Notes: a model not told the origin generated them from the sequence alone. A DNA stretch of 64,000 nucleotides from Vibrio sp. JPW-9-11-11 (GCF_013369335.1 NZ_SZQJ01000004.1:62001-126000), one strand, 5' to 3'. Counted from the stretch's first letter, positions 1-8,867 are shown. Made by a program: numbers and translations.

Positions 1-1528
1 CTAAGCTGGCTAAGTCGACACAGTAACGGCCGGGTTGATTGACGGTGAAGGTCCAGTGGTAGACGGGCGACTCAGAATGGTTTGTCGTGACGTTTAAGGC
101 ATCTAAACGTACTTTGTGCAAGCGATCTTGCGCCACTCGATGGTTTAAACTTAACTCCCCCTCGTATTGCAGTTTGAGTACGGTTGGACCTTGGTTGAAA
201 TTGCACTCTCGGTGCAATGTAATGGTCGTGGTCATACTGTCGTCATCGTCGTTCCTTTGTAGGACCGCGAGGTGCTGTGAAGCCAGGCTACCCGAGAGTT
301 CGCTGATAGCGATCACCGAGTTATTGAGCTGATGAAGCTGAATCTGGTTGTGTTCTGGCGAGCGCTGTAAAATCAGATACAGAGTACGCTGTGTTGGATC
401 GTGAGTGACGACTCCCCAGTTGAATCCAGTCGAAAATGGTGAGGCTTCTGTATCGATGACCGCGGATTGGTTGATGTCCATCCATTGGCCCATTTCACTT
501 AGTATTTCGGTCATTTCGATTGGAACTTGACCTTCGGGCGTTAAGGTAACATTGAGCAGAAAGTTGCCGCCGCGGCTTACGCTGCAGCACAATTGGTTGA
601 TCAACGAGTTTGCTGACTTTGGATTGAGATCAGAGCGGCTGTAGCCCCAATTGTCATTGGTGGTTGAGATACCTTCCCAAAAGTAGGGTTTAACGGGCAG
701 TGGCTCCATGTAGTTGTCGTGACCCGTTTTGATGTCCCAATCTACTTGGTGCTCTAACTTATCACTGGTTACTCGGCTGTTCACAACCGTGTGAGGTTGA
801 ATGTCGCGAATGGATTCCATTAGCTGGGTCACTTGCTCGACATGGTGAGCGTCAGGGGCAATGTCAAACCCACCCATGTCAAACCACAATGAGCACAGAT
901 CACCGTAGTCGCTTAACAGCTCTTTGACCTGAGGCAGGCATTTGTTTTGCCAATACGCTTGATAGCCGTTTTGCTCCCATTGGTCTTGTTGATGGTCCCA
1001 ATTGTTCGGCGCCAAGCTGTAGGCGGTAGGGTGGTGCCAATCAATGGCATGAGAGTAATAGAAACCCAAATCTAAGTCTTGCTGACGACAAGCTTGCTCG
1101 ATTTCTTTGAGTGGGTCACGAGCAAATGGGGTTTGTTGATGGATGTTAAAATCATCGACTTGGCTGTGATACATGGCAAAACCATCGTGGTGCTTGGCGG
1201 TGATCACCAAATAGTTCATACCCGCTTGTTTCGCCATCTCCACTAAGGCGTTGGCATTGAACTTGTGTGGATTAAAGGTGCGCGCATAGTCTTGGTAAGT
1301 CGCCATCGGGATCTTGGCTGAGTAGGGCAACCACTCACTGATGATGTCGTAATACTTACCTTGATAAAAACCGGCTAAGTTCTGATGACAATACAATCCC
1401 CAGTGAACAAACATACCAAAGGTATTGCTTTTCCATCGTGCCAAGCCCTCGGATGAGACACCGGTAAAATTGTCTCTGTCATTGTCGTGTGTATTGCTGC
1501 TCTCGCCTGCGAGTTCACCTACTGTCAT
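1..1528 (-). CDS. GH29 alpha-L-fucosidase, partial (C-terminus beyond window)
   Basis: An uninterrupted frame runs from an ATG at 1528 to the left edge, about 509 residues. GH29 signatures are visible: FGMFVHWGLY near residues 37-46, the AKHHDGF block at 111-117, and LWFD at 214-217, whose Asp217 is the likely catalytic nucleophile by family analogy. A second, beta-sandwich-like region follows and is cut off. There is no signal peptide, so the enzyme should act in the cytoplasm, releasing alpha-linked L-fucose from imported oligosaccharides. The start is supported by an AGGAAG ribosome site about 9 nt upstream. It is divergent from the solute-binding protein gene at 1878. The family call is firm; the natural substrate is inferred. 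Confidence 0.9.
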   Translation of the reverse strand, partial: MTVGELAGESSNTHDNDRDNFTGVSSEGLARWKSNTFGMFVHWGLYCHQNLAGFYQGKYYDIISEWLPYSAKIPMATYQDYARTFNPHKFNANALVEMAKQAGMNYLVITAKHHDGFAMYHSQVDDFNIHQQTPFARDPLKEIEQACRQQDLDLGFYYSHAIDWHHPTAYSLAPNNWDHQQDQWEQNGYQAYWQNKCLPQVKELLSDYGDLCSLWFDMGGFDIAPDAHHVEQVTQLMESIRDIQPHTVVNSRVTSDKLEHQVDWDIKTGHDNYMEPLPVKPYFWEGISTTNDNWGYSRSDLNPKSANSLINQLCCSVSRGGNFLLNVTLTPEGQVPIEMTEILSEMGQWMDINQSAVIDTEASPFSTGFNWGVVTHDPTQRTLYLILQRSPEHNQIQLHQLNNSVIAISELSGSLASQHLAVLQRNDDDDSMTTTITLHRECNFNQGPTVLKLQYEGELSLNHRVAQDRLHKVRLDALNVTTNHSESPVYHWTFTVNQPGRYCVDLASL

Positions 1529-1606
1529 ACCTAACTTCCTTTAAAAATAAAACGATGGTTCATTTTAAAATTTAAGGGAGGATTGAGCCTTTCTCTCTAA
1601 GTTGTC

Positions 1607-1622
1607 TGTGAATTTGTTCACG
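1607..1622. promoter_or_regulatory. CRP-type operator in the divergent intergenic region
   Basis: TGTGA-N6-TCACG matches the CRP consensus TGTGA-N6-TCACA in 9 of 10 arm positions. Its centre is about 60 bp upstream of the likely start point of the fucosidase gene, if the minus-strand TAAAAT at 1562-1567 is the -10. That is a class I CRP position. It lies about 240 bp from the promoter of the solute-binding gene. Glucose-dependent control of the locus is inferred. Confidence 0.55.
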
Positions 1623-1844
1623 AAATCCAACCGTCTAAGCAAGGAAGCGCAATACGAGATTGCCCGTTTTGGCGGCAACGAGGAAGAATCGGGCGTGGGC
1701 AAAGCGGTAATAAGTGTGATCCAGTTAAAGCTTGGGTGGTTTCTCTGAGAATACAATCACAGTTTCCAGCTAGGAGTCGCATGAGAATAATCTACGCAAA
1801 TAAAATGAAATCTCTTTTTGAATTAAAAGAAACGAATTTTTACC

Positions 1845-1850
1845 TATAAT
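1845..1850 (+). promoter_or_regulatory. -10 element for the solute-binding protein gene
   Basis: A perfect TATAAT ends one base before an ATG at 1851. Transcription would start near 1857, so that ATG cannot be used. This supports the downstream ATG at 1878. No good -35 is visible at 16-18 bp, which suggests dependence on an activator. Confidence 0.55.
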
Positions 1851-1877
1851 ATGGACGTGAAACGCCTGGAGAGATTT

Positions 1878-3791
1878 ATGCGTAGTTTAAAAGTTATTGC
1901 TCAGCTTTCTGCTGTTGCAATGGGAATCTCATTGTCATTGCCAGCGAATGCTGCTGTTTATAATGAAGCGCCAATGCTGAAAGATTTGGTTTCGAAGGGG
2001 CAACTCCCTTCGGTAGAAAAGCGATTGCCTTCTGAACCATTTGTACTTAAACCCATTGAAAGCATTGGTCAATACGGTGGCCAATTAAAATTATTGGGGA
2101 TGAAAAAAGATAATGGCCATCGCATGCGTCTTTTGAAGTACGACAACCTGTTTAACTTTAACCGCAGCTATACGGGCATTGAACCCAATATTGCCACCGG
2201 TTATGAAGTGAACCAAGACTTAACCGAATATACGCTTTCGTTGCGCGAAGGCATGAAGTGGTCTGATGGTCACCCATTTGGTGCCCATGACATTAAATTC
2301 TACATAGACCTGATGAATCGTGCCGATTGGTCGGGAAATCGTCCGTTTTTTGCTCGTTCAGTTGGGGATGCGAGCGCTGAAGTGATCAATGATCACACGG
2401 TAAAAATTACACTGAGCAAACCCGATGGGATGTTTTTACGCAAACTGGCCAACACAGACGGCTCCAATATTGTTCAGTTCCCTAAACACTATTGTGAACA
2501 GTTTATTCCTGAGTTTAACGAGCAAGCAGAAGCAAACGCGAAATCTGCTGGCTTTGACAACTGGCAGCAATACTTCCAAACCAAGTGTCGTGCTATCTAC
2601 TTTATGGAAAGCCACACTAACCCTGATCGTCCAACCATTAATGCTTGGAAAGTCAAAGTAGTACCAGGGCCAGATACTCAATACGCGACATGGGAACGCA
2701 ATCCGTATTACTTCATGGTCGATACGGACGGCAATCAACTCCCTTACTTGGATGAAGTGTACTTCTCATACTCTGAGAATAAAGAAGAATTGGTGCTGCG
2801 CGCGGCAGCGGGTGAAACTGACTTCCAAACACGTCACATTGGTGTGGCCATGTACCGTCCAATGATGATGGAGAACCAAGAAAAAGGTGGTTATCGCTAT
2901 GAGTTTCGTCCAACGACTGCCGCTACGGCGATGACACTACCGTTTAACCAAACCTCCAAAGACCCGGTCAAGCGAGAGCTGTTTAGAAACAAAGATTTCC
3001 GCGTGGCTTTATCACACGCGATCGATCGTGAAGCGATCTCGGAAACCATGTACGCAGGTGCGGTTGCGCCGCTACAATCGGCACCTTCAGAGAAATCCAA
3101 TTTCTTTGATAAGGAGTTCATGACGCAGTACACCGAGTACGATGTCGAAAAAGCGAATCAAATGCTTGATCAAATTGGTTTATCTAAGAGAGACAGCGAA
3201 GGCTACCGCTTGGATAAAACGGGTAAACGACTCAGAATCGATGCTGCCGTCGCCCAGCGTTATGTCGGTGAGCAGACTGACATTCTAGAAATGGTCAAAC
3301 GTGACTGGGCTAAAGTGGGCGTGTTCTTTGATATTAAGATTGTCGAAAACTCCTACTTAGGCACCCTGATGCTGTCTAATGGCTACGATATGCTGCCTGG
3401 CGCGGGTGGGGCGAGTGTTGGTCTGTTGGATACCTTCCGTGATTACGGCGTGCAAAACCCGTCTTCCACTTGGGGAATTGGTTACTACTACTGGATGACA
3501 GACCCAAATCACGTAGATGCAGTCGAGCCACCAGCTCACGTCAAAAAGCAAATCGAACTATACCGAGAAATGGGTAAAACGGCTTCGCAAGAAGAGCACA
3601 ATAAGTTGATGGGTGAAATACTCAAAATCAGCAAAGAGCACTTTTACCAAATTGGAACCGTGGCCGCGTTGGATGAAGGTGTGATCATCAAAAACAACGT
3701 CAGAAATGCCGATACCATGGTACCGAACTCTTACGGTATTGCCTCTCCTGGCCCAATGAGAACGGCTCAGTTGTGGAAAGAACAGCAATAG
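1878..3791 (+). CDS. Periplasmic ABC-transporter solute-binding protein, family 5 (SBP_bac_5)
   Basis: 637 residues from the ATG at 1878, which has a GGAGAGA ribosome site 3-9 nt upstream; the longer frame from 1851 starts before the likely transcription start. The first 25 residues form a type I signal peptide (basic start, hydrophobic core, ANA cleavage). There is no lipobox Cys. The family-5 pattern TEYTLSLREGMKWSDGHPF lies in the N-terminal third, followed by the usual two-lobed layout. The family binds peptides, and in Vibrio also sugars: the chitin-oligosaccharide binding protein is a family-5 SBP. Next to a fucosidase, an oligosaccharide ligand is more likely than a peptide, but that is inference. 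No permease or ATPase gene is adjacent inside the window; they may lie beyond the left edge. Confidence 0.85.
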   Translation: MRSLKVIAQLSAVAMGISLSLPANAAVYNEAPMLKDLVSKGQLPSVEKRLPSEPFVLKPIESIGQYGGQLKLLGMKKDNGHRMRLLKYDNLFNFNRSYTGIEPNIATGYEVNQDLTEYTLSLREGMKWSDGHPFGAHDIKFYIDLMNRADWSGNRPFFARSVGDASAEVINDHTVKITLSKPDGMFLRKLANTDGSNIVQFPKHYCEQFIPEFNEQAEANAKSAGFDNWQQYFQTKCRAIYFMESHTNPDRPTINAWKVKVVPGPDTQYATWERNPYYFMVDTDGNQLPYLDEVYFSYSENKEELVLRAAAGETDFQTRHIGVAMYRPMMMENQEKGGYRYEFRPTTAATAMTLPFNQTSKDPVKRELFRNKDFRVALSHAIDREAISETMYAGAVAPLQSAPSEKSNFFDKEFMTQYTEYDVEKANQMLDQIGLSKRDSEGYRLDKTGKRLRIDAAVAQRYVGEQTDILEMVKRDWAKVGVFFDIKIVENSYLGTLMLSNGYDMLPGAGGASVGLLDTFRDYGVQNPSSTWGIGYYYWMTDPNHVDAVEPPAHVKKQIELYREMGKTASQEEHNKLMGEILKISKEHFYQIGTVAALDEGVIIKNNVRNADTMVPNSYGIASPGPMRTAQLWKEQQ

Positions 3792-3810
3792 GCTAAGACC
3801 GAGTCATACA

Positions 3811-3845
3811 AAGAGATATCCAGGATTCTGGGTATCTCTTTTTTT
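3811..3845 (+). terminator. Rho-independent terminator after the solute-binding protein gene
   Basis: Stem AAGAGATATCC / GGGTATCTCTT (one G-U pair) with an 8-nt loop, followed by a run of T. Confidence 0.85.
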
Positions 3846-3905
3846 CATATACTTCCCTGAACCACTAAAGGGAAGGTTGTTTTTATTTTCATGTAAGCAA
3901 GTTGT

Positions 3906-6236
3906 ATGTTTGAAGGTTTATCTGACGCAGGTTTAAGTAATTGCATTTCCATCCCAGTGTGTCGCTCAGCAAAGAAAGACGAAAACAGTATTATTGAAGC
4001 GTTACAAAAAGCGCAGCAGCTTAAAGGTAAAGGCCAACCCGTTGTCATTGACTTAGGCAGTGGTGTTTATGAAATTAACACGCCTATTGTATTAGATGAG
4101 AGCTTTTCTGGCTGTGAAGGCTCCCCCATCATTCTTCGTTCTAATGATCCGCAAAATCCCGCTGTCTTATCGGGCTCAGTGAGCTGCGAGTTACACTGGG
4201 AACGCTACGATGAAAACATCATTAGAGCTAAGCTCAATGGTGAAAGCTTCGAGCGATTTTTTGTCAATGATGAACCACAGATTCGAGCTAGATATCCGAA
4301 TTTTGATAACAATGAGTCAATTTATAACGGCTATTCAAAAGATGCTCTTGAGCCGTCGCGCATTTCATCTTGGCGTCACCCCAAAGGCGGCGTTATCCAC
4401 GCTCAGCATGCAAGTCGCTGGGGAGGTATGCACTATGAGATTATTGGAAAGAATAGTGAAGGAGAACTGATTACTCGTGGTGGCTGGCAAAACAACCGCC
4501 CTTCACCAATGCATCGAGAGTTTCTTTTCGTCGAGAATATCTTTGAAGAGCTCGATAGTGAAGGGGAATGGTATTTTGATTCACAAGAGTGTTGGCTATA
4601 TTTTTATCCCCCACAAAACCTCGATATATCCAAAGCGACGTTTTCTGTCTCTAGAGTGGATCGCCTATTTGAGCTGCGAGGAAAAGAAGCAAGTCCTGTA
4701 CAAAATCTTGTCATAGAGAACATTCAGTTAAAGAATACTGGCTATTCATTCATGGCGACTGATGAACCGTTATTGCGCGGGGATTGGTGTATTCATCGCG
4801 GCGGGGCCATATTGATAGAAAATGCAAAACACTGCCAAATAAACAACTGCGATTTTCACAATATTGGTGGCAATGCGATCACTTTAAGCCGTTATTGTCG
4901 TCATATATCCGTTAGAGGCAATCGAATTGAACACATTGGGGCGGGGGGCATCAATGTGATTGGTGACCCTAGAGCGGTGCGCTCGCCCTGTTTTTCATAC
5001 AGTGATTTTATAGCGTTGGATAAGCTTGATTATACTCCAGGCCCCAAAGCGGACTGTTACCCCAAACACTGCACAGTTGAACAGAACCTTATCCATGATA
5101 TTGGTTTAGTTGAAAAGCAAGTCGCGGGTGTTCAACTCTCCATGTGTTCCCATATTACGGTTAAAAATAACAGTATCTATCGAGTTCCACGGGCCGGTAT
5201 TAACGTCAATGACGGTACCTGGGGTGGGCATGTTATCGAGCACAATGACGTCTTTGATACCGTGTTAGAAACACATGACCATGGTGCATTTAACGGCTGG
5301 GGAAGAGACAGGTTTTGGCAAGCGGATATCGATGAAACCGGCCAACGGATCAAGGATTGTCCCGATATCTGGCAACTGGATGCGGTCGATACCATTACCA
5401 TAAGAAATAACCGTTTTCAGTGTGACCACGGTTGGGATATCGACCTGGATGACGGTTGCTCAAACTATGATATTTATAACAATATTACCTTGTCTGGCGG
5501 TATTAAGTTAAGAGAAGGTATGCGCAGACGTGTCTATAACAATATATTGTTGAACTCAGGTTTTCACCCTCATGTTTGGTTTGAAAATAGCGAAGATGTA
5601 TTTGAACGAAATATCGTGGTGGAGCCACATCAAGATATTCGGTTAAAAAGTTGGGGAAGCTGTGTTGACTATAACTTTTTTACCGATGAACAATCGCTGT
5701 TAAAAATGAAGGACAAAGGTGTCGACTTAAACTCCATCTCAGGCGATCCACTTTTTTTAACGTTAGATAACCAAACGATAGCGATCTCAGACAGTTCTCC
5801 AGTGTATCAACTGGGCTTCAATCGTTTCGATTATAATGATTTTGGGGTGACGTTACCTAGGTTGTCTGGTTTGGCTGAAAAACCAGTATTTGCTGATATT
5901 GATTTGAGAAGCAGTGCTGTGGATTTGTCTCAAGGTTATGATTATCTGGATGCCAAGTGTAAGAACGTAGAAACGATGGGCGAACTCTCTTCGCTCGGAC
6001 TCGAAGACTTATCAGGGGTCATTGTTTTAGACTTTAGTTTGTACAGCAAGTGGAATAAGGTTGGGTTTCGAAAAGGAGATGTGATCCTAAGAGCCAATAC
6101 GCCTTTTGAAAGTACCAAAATCGGTAATATTCAAGATTTAATTCACTGCTTGGAAAATGAGTCTTGGCAACAGCAAGATGTCACTTTGTCTGTTTTTAGA
6201 AATCAAAACGAAATACGCTTGAATTGGTTGGGCTAA
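3906..6236 (+). CDS. Right-handed parallel beta-helix protein with C-terminal PDZ-like domain; possible glycoside hydrolase (GH141-like)
   Basis: 776 residues. An N-terminal segment (about 50-95) resembles the GxPIILRSND...PAVLSG entry of beta-helix carbohydrate-active enzymes. Residues about 235-620 hold many short coils rich in Asn and Gly (NxI, NxF turns) typical of pectate-lyase-fold repeats. The block ETHDHGAFNGWGRDRFW starts at residue 455 and is the best candidate active-site region. Residues about 715-770 (GFRKGDVILRAN...) look like a PDZ domain. No signal peptide is visible, so the protein is probably cytoplasmic. An in-frame stop at 3894 fixes the start at 3906 or later; the ribosome site is weak. 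The neighbouring GH29 gene suggests action on a fucosylated glycan. GH141 contains fucosidases and is a guess from fold and context. Other possibilities are a polysaccharide lyase or epimerase. Confidence 0.7.
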   Translation: MFEGLSDAGLSNCISIPVCRSAKKDENSIIEALQKAQQLKGKGQPVVIDLGSGVYEINTPIVLDESFSGCEGSPIILRSNDPQNPAVLSGSVSCELHWERYDENIIRAKLNGESFERFFVNDEPQIRARYPNFDNNESIYNGYSKDALEPSRISSWRHPKGGVIHAQHASRWGGMHYEIIGKNSEGELITRGGWQNNRPSPMHREFLFVENIFEELDSEGEWYFDSQECWLYFYPPQNLDISKATFSVSRVDRLFELRGKEASPVQNLVIENIQLKNTGYSFMATDEPLLRGDWCIHRGGAILIENAKHCQINNCDFHNIGGNAITLSRYCRHISVRGNRIEHIGAGGINVIGDPRAVRSPCFSYSDFIALDKLDYTPGPKADCYPKHCTVEQNLIHDIGLVEKQVAGVQLSMCSHITVKNNSIYRVPRAGINVNDGTWGGHVIEHNDVFDTVLETHDHGAFNGWGRDRFWQADIDETGQRIKDCPDIWQLDAVDTITIRNNRFQCDHGWDIDLDDGCSNYDIYNNITLSGGIKLREGMRRRVYNNILLNSGFHPHVWFENSEDVFERNIVVEPHQDIRLKSWGSCVDYNFFTDEQSLLKMKDKGVDLNSISGDPLFLTLDNQTIAISDSSPVYQLGFNRFDYNDFGVTLPRLSGLAEKPVFADIDLRSSAVDLSQGYDYLDAKCKNVETMGELSSLGLEDLSGVIVLDFSLYSKWNKVGFRKGDVILRANTPFESTKIGNIQDLIHCLENESWQQQDVTLSVFRNQNEIRLNWLG

Positions 6237-6331
6237 ATTTCGAGTTATCGGCAAGTCATCATTCACTTGCGTGAGTGTGAAGTCTTTTGACAATAAGATA
6301 GACAAGTAAACTATTCTGATAGCGTATGATC

Positions 6332-6364
6332 ATCCCCGCCAATTTTGTTGGTGGGGATTTTTTC
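6332..6364 (+). terminator. Rho-independent terminator after the beta-helix gene
   Basis: Stem ATCCCCGCCAA / TTGGTGGGGAT with a 5-nt loop and a following T run. It closes the accessory locus before the ibpA promoter. Confidence 0.85.
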
Positions 6365-6481
6365 GTTGGCGCAAGATCGCTCTGGAGAATGAGATGGTTG
6401 AAGGTAGGAGGCGATGATTCTAGCGCGGTGAATCTGTTTAATGCATTGAAAAAATAAAATAAAAAAATTTTAAGCGATTCC

Positions 6482-6510
6482 CTTGAAAGGTTTTTGCTCA
6501 ATCCACATAT
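6482..6510 (+). promoter_or_regulatory. Sigma-32 (RpoH) heat-shock promoter of ibpA
   Basis: CTTGAAA at 6482-6488, a 14-nt spacer, then CCACATAT at 6503-6510. The sigma-32 consensus is CTTGAAA-N11-16-CCCCATNT, so only one base of the -10 differs. Transcription should start near 6517, leaving a leader of about 240 nt before the gene. Confidence 0.8.
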
Positions 6511-6729
6511 CTATTGGTGAAGGGGAAAGCTGTCTTGCTCACGAGAGAAGAAACAGACCTCTGGAATCGCTGAACAGGCATCGCTCACTAGAGGATGACC
6601 TTGCAGGCACACAATTGAACTTGATTCGACACTAGGTCCCAGAGTGAACAGAACCCGAGGAGTAGTGAACGAATCCCTTAGTCGGCAACGGTCTATACCA
6701 GATAGATCGGCGCAAACTCACGGCTAAGA

Positions 6730-6751
6730 CTATTGCTTATTAAGAGGATAG
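6730..6751 (+). promoter_or_regulatory. ROSE-type RNA thermometer hairpin over the ibpA ribosome site
   Basis: The last 22 nt of the leader fold into one hairpin. CTATT (6730-6734) pairs with GATAG (6747-6751), and CTT (6736-6738) pairs with GAG (6744-6746), leaving G6735 bulged. This gives the diagnostic ROSE pattern: UUGCU facing the Shine-Dalgarno AGGA (6745-6748) with a single bulged G. ROSE elements melt at heat-shock temperature and expose the ribosome site of ibpA-type genes. The pairing is seen directly; thermal function is from the family. Confidence 0.8.
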
Positions 6752-6755
6752 CATG

Positions 6756-7193
6756 ATGAGAACTGTAGATTTCACTCCACTTTACCGCAACGCAATTGGC
6801 TTCGATCGTCTATTGAACATGATGGAAGCAAACACATCGAAGAACTCTTCTGGCGGTTACCCTCCCTACAATATCGAGCAAAAAGACGAGAACCACTACC
6901 GTATTACCATGGCAGTAGCGGGCTTTGCTGAAGAGCAACTCGATCTAACTCAGAAAGAAAACACTCTGATTGTTAAAGGTGAGCGCAAAGCAGAAGAAGA
7001 GAAGCAATACGTTTACCAAGGTATTGCCGAGCGTGATTTCGAACGCAAGTTCCAGTTGGCAGACTACGTCAAAGTCGTGGGCGCTAGCATGGAAAATGGT
7101 CTGTTACACATAGACCTAGAGCGCGAAATCCCAGAAGCGATGCAGCCACGTAAAATTGCGATTAACGGCAGCAAGCTTATTGAAAGCAAATAA
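6756..7193 (+). CDS. ibpA: Small heat-shock protein of the IbpA/Hsp20 family
   Basis: 145 residues from the ATG at 6756, which aligns with the E. coli IbpA start (RxxDxxPLYRxAIGFDRL) and lies 7 nt from AGGA; the ATG three bases earlier is only 4 nt away. The alpha-crystallin domain spans about residues 35-125 ([20 protein letters not shown], then the LIVKGERK and [14 protein letters not shown] strands). The protein is an ATP-independent holdase that keeps unfolding proteins in a refoldable state for DnaK and ClpB. It is monocistronic, with both a sigma-32 promoter and an RNA thermometer upstream, so heat should act at transcription and translation. No second ibp gene follows. Confidence 0.95.
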   Translation: MRTVDFTPLYRNAIGFDRLLNMMEANTSKNSSGGYPPYNIEQKDENHYRITMAVAGFAEEQLDLTQKENTLIVKGERKAEEEKQYVYQGIAERDFERKFQLADYVKVVGASMENGLLHIDLEREIPEAMQPRKIAINGSKLIESK

Positions 7194-7224
7194 GCGTCTC
7201 AATTCGCTAGTGAGATAAAGAGTG

Positions 7225-7266
7225 AAAGAGCACCCTTACCTTGAAAAAGGCGGTGCTCTTTTTTTG
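7225..7266 (+). terminator. Rho-independent terminator of ibpA
   Basis: Stem AAAGAGCACC / GGTGCTCTTT (7225-7234 with 7252-7261), followed by T residues. The 140 bases from here to the avtA stop hold nothing else recognisable. Confidence 0.85.
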
Positions 7267-7406
7267 TATCTATCTTTATAGGGTAGGCATGACCTGTGTA
7301 GCGATTGTGGCAAGTATGCGCAGACATTGCGCTAGTGCTTATTCCTAGTAGCGAATCTTGTTCAAGCGACTTGGAAAGCAATCGCAGTTCAGGTCATAAC
7401 TAGGTG

Positions 7407-8657
7407 TTAACCTTGTTGGTACGCCTTTTCGACTTCTTCCGCAATTATCTTGATGCCTTTTTGCATCATCTCGTCATCTTGAACATAGTTCATACGCAGG
7501 CATTGGTGGGCGTGCTCCCAATCGTCCGCTTGACCGATAAAGAAGTACTCGCCAGGTACAATCAACACGCCACGTGCTTTTAAGCGTTGGTAAAGCTCCA
7601 TCGTGGTGATGGGCAGTTCATCGAACCAAAGCCACAAGAAAATGGCTCCCTCTGGTTTATGAATACGAAAGCGTTTGTCGGTAATCGCTTCTTGCAGTAA
7701 TTGAACCGCACGTTGAGACTTGTGTTGATAGAACGGCTTGATCACCGTCGAACTAAGTTCTAACAGGTCGCCCTTTTCAATCATACGATTCGCCATCGCA
7801 GGGCCTAAACTACCTGGCGCTAAGCTAATAATACCGTTCATGTTGGTCATCGCTTGAGTGATGGCTTCACTGGCAATCACAATACCGCAACGCACACCTG
7901 GTAAACCCAGTTTTGACAAGCTCATACACAGGATGGTGTTCTCATTCCAGAAGGGTTCAACGTCTTCAAAGATAATATTGGGAAACGGGAGGCCGTAGGC
8001 GTTGTCGATGATCAGTGGAATGTTGTTTTCGCGCGCCAATCTATCAAGCTTGTGGATTTCTTCGTCAGTCAGCACGTTACCCGTTGGGTTGGTTGGACGA
8101 GAAGCACAGATCGCCGCGACCGATTCATCCACGGTTAGCTGTTCAAAATCGACATGGTATTTAAACAGGCCGTTTTCGAGCAGTTCTATGTCAGGATGGT
8201 AGGAAACAAAAATATTTTCATCGATACCCGCATCGCCATAGCCGATATATTCAGGGGCGAGCGGTAACAAAATTTTCTTATGTGAGCCATCTGGTTGCTG
8301 GCCCGCGAGTAAGTTGAACAGGTAGAAAAAGCCACTTTGACTGCCATTGGTCAGGCTGATGTTCTTCTCGCTGATGTTCCAACCGTAGGTCTCTTTGAGC
8401 AATTGAGCGAGTGCTTTAACAAATGTATTTTTGCCTTGAGGACCATCGTAATTGGCCATCGCGGCCACGAGTTCGCCACTCGCGAGCATCTCTTCACTGG
8501 TTTGGTGGAAGTAGTCGAGCATGGCCGGAATTGCGGCTGGGTTGCCGCCTCCAAGCATGATGGCACCCGGAGTGCGAAGACCATCATTTAAGTCATCCAT
8601 CAACTGAGTGATACCTGAATACTGATTAAACTTTTCACCAAACTTAGAAAACTGCAT
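7407..8657 (-). CDS. avtA: Valine-pyruvate aminotransferase
   Basis: 416 residues, the usual AvtA length. It is a class I/II PLP-dependent aminotransferase: RPTNPTGN at 187-194 and the PLP-binding Lys249 in SLSKLGLPG. It exchanges amino groups between valine/2-ketoisovalerate and alanine/pyruvate in the cytosol, linking alanine and branched-chain amino acid synthesis. The N-terminus (MQFSKFGEKFNQYSGITQLMDDL) is typical of the family and fixes the start. It is probably monocistronic: glyS upstream has its own terminator. Confidence 0.95.
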   Translation of the reverse strand: MQFSKFGEKFNQYSGITQLMDDLNDGLRTPGAIMLGGGNPAAIPAMLDYFHQTSEEMLASGELVAAMANYDGPQGKNTFVKALAQLLKETYGWNISEKNISLTNGSQSGFFYLFNLLAGQQPDGSHKKILLPLAPEYIGYGDAGIDENIFVSYHPDIELLENGLFKYHVDFEQLTVDESVAAICASRPTNPTGNVLTDEEIHKLDRLARENNIPLIIDNAYGLPFPNIIFEDVEPFWNENTILCMSLSKLGLPGVRCGIVIASEAITQAMTNMNGIISLAPGSLGPAMANRMIEKGDLLELSSTVIKPFYQHKSQRAVQLLQEAITDKRFRIHKPEGAIFLWLWFDELPITTMELYQRLKARGVLIVPGEYFFIGQADDWEHAHQCLRMNYVQDDEMMQKGIKIIAEEVEKAYQQG

Positions 8658-8791
8658 TACTTGTTATACCTAATTCATTGTTGTCATTGCTTTAATATAG
8701 AGAACGACCAGTGCGTGGCTGATCAATAGAGTAATCCTTGAACATACCTTAATGAGTTGGCGACGAAAAGCACTAAATCTGTGCAACAGAT

Positions 8792-8823
8792 AAAACAAAG
8801 CCCAACTCCGAGGAGTTGGGCTT
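8792..8823 (-). terminator. Rho-independent terminator of glyQS
   Basis: Stem AAGCCCAACTC / GAGTTGGGCTT with a 4-nt loop. On the minus strand it is followed by TTGTTTTA. It separates glyS from avtA. Confidence 0.8.
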
Positions 8824-8867
8824 GAACGAGAGTCTTTTTGATTGTGACTGACTGCTCAGGTAGGGCG

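Noticed and set aside
1565..1756. 63-codon minus-strand frame in the divergent region
   Set aside because: It overlaps the CRP-type site, has no ribosome site and no protein-like composition.
1851..1877. Nine-codon N-terminal extension of the solute-binding protein
   Set aside because: The ATG lies directly after a perfect TATAAT, before the likely transcription start; the next Met opens a normal signal peptide with a ribosome site.
6259..6501. 80-codon minus-strand frame
   Set aside because: It covers a terminator and the sigma-32 promoter of ibpA; no coding signal.
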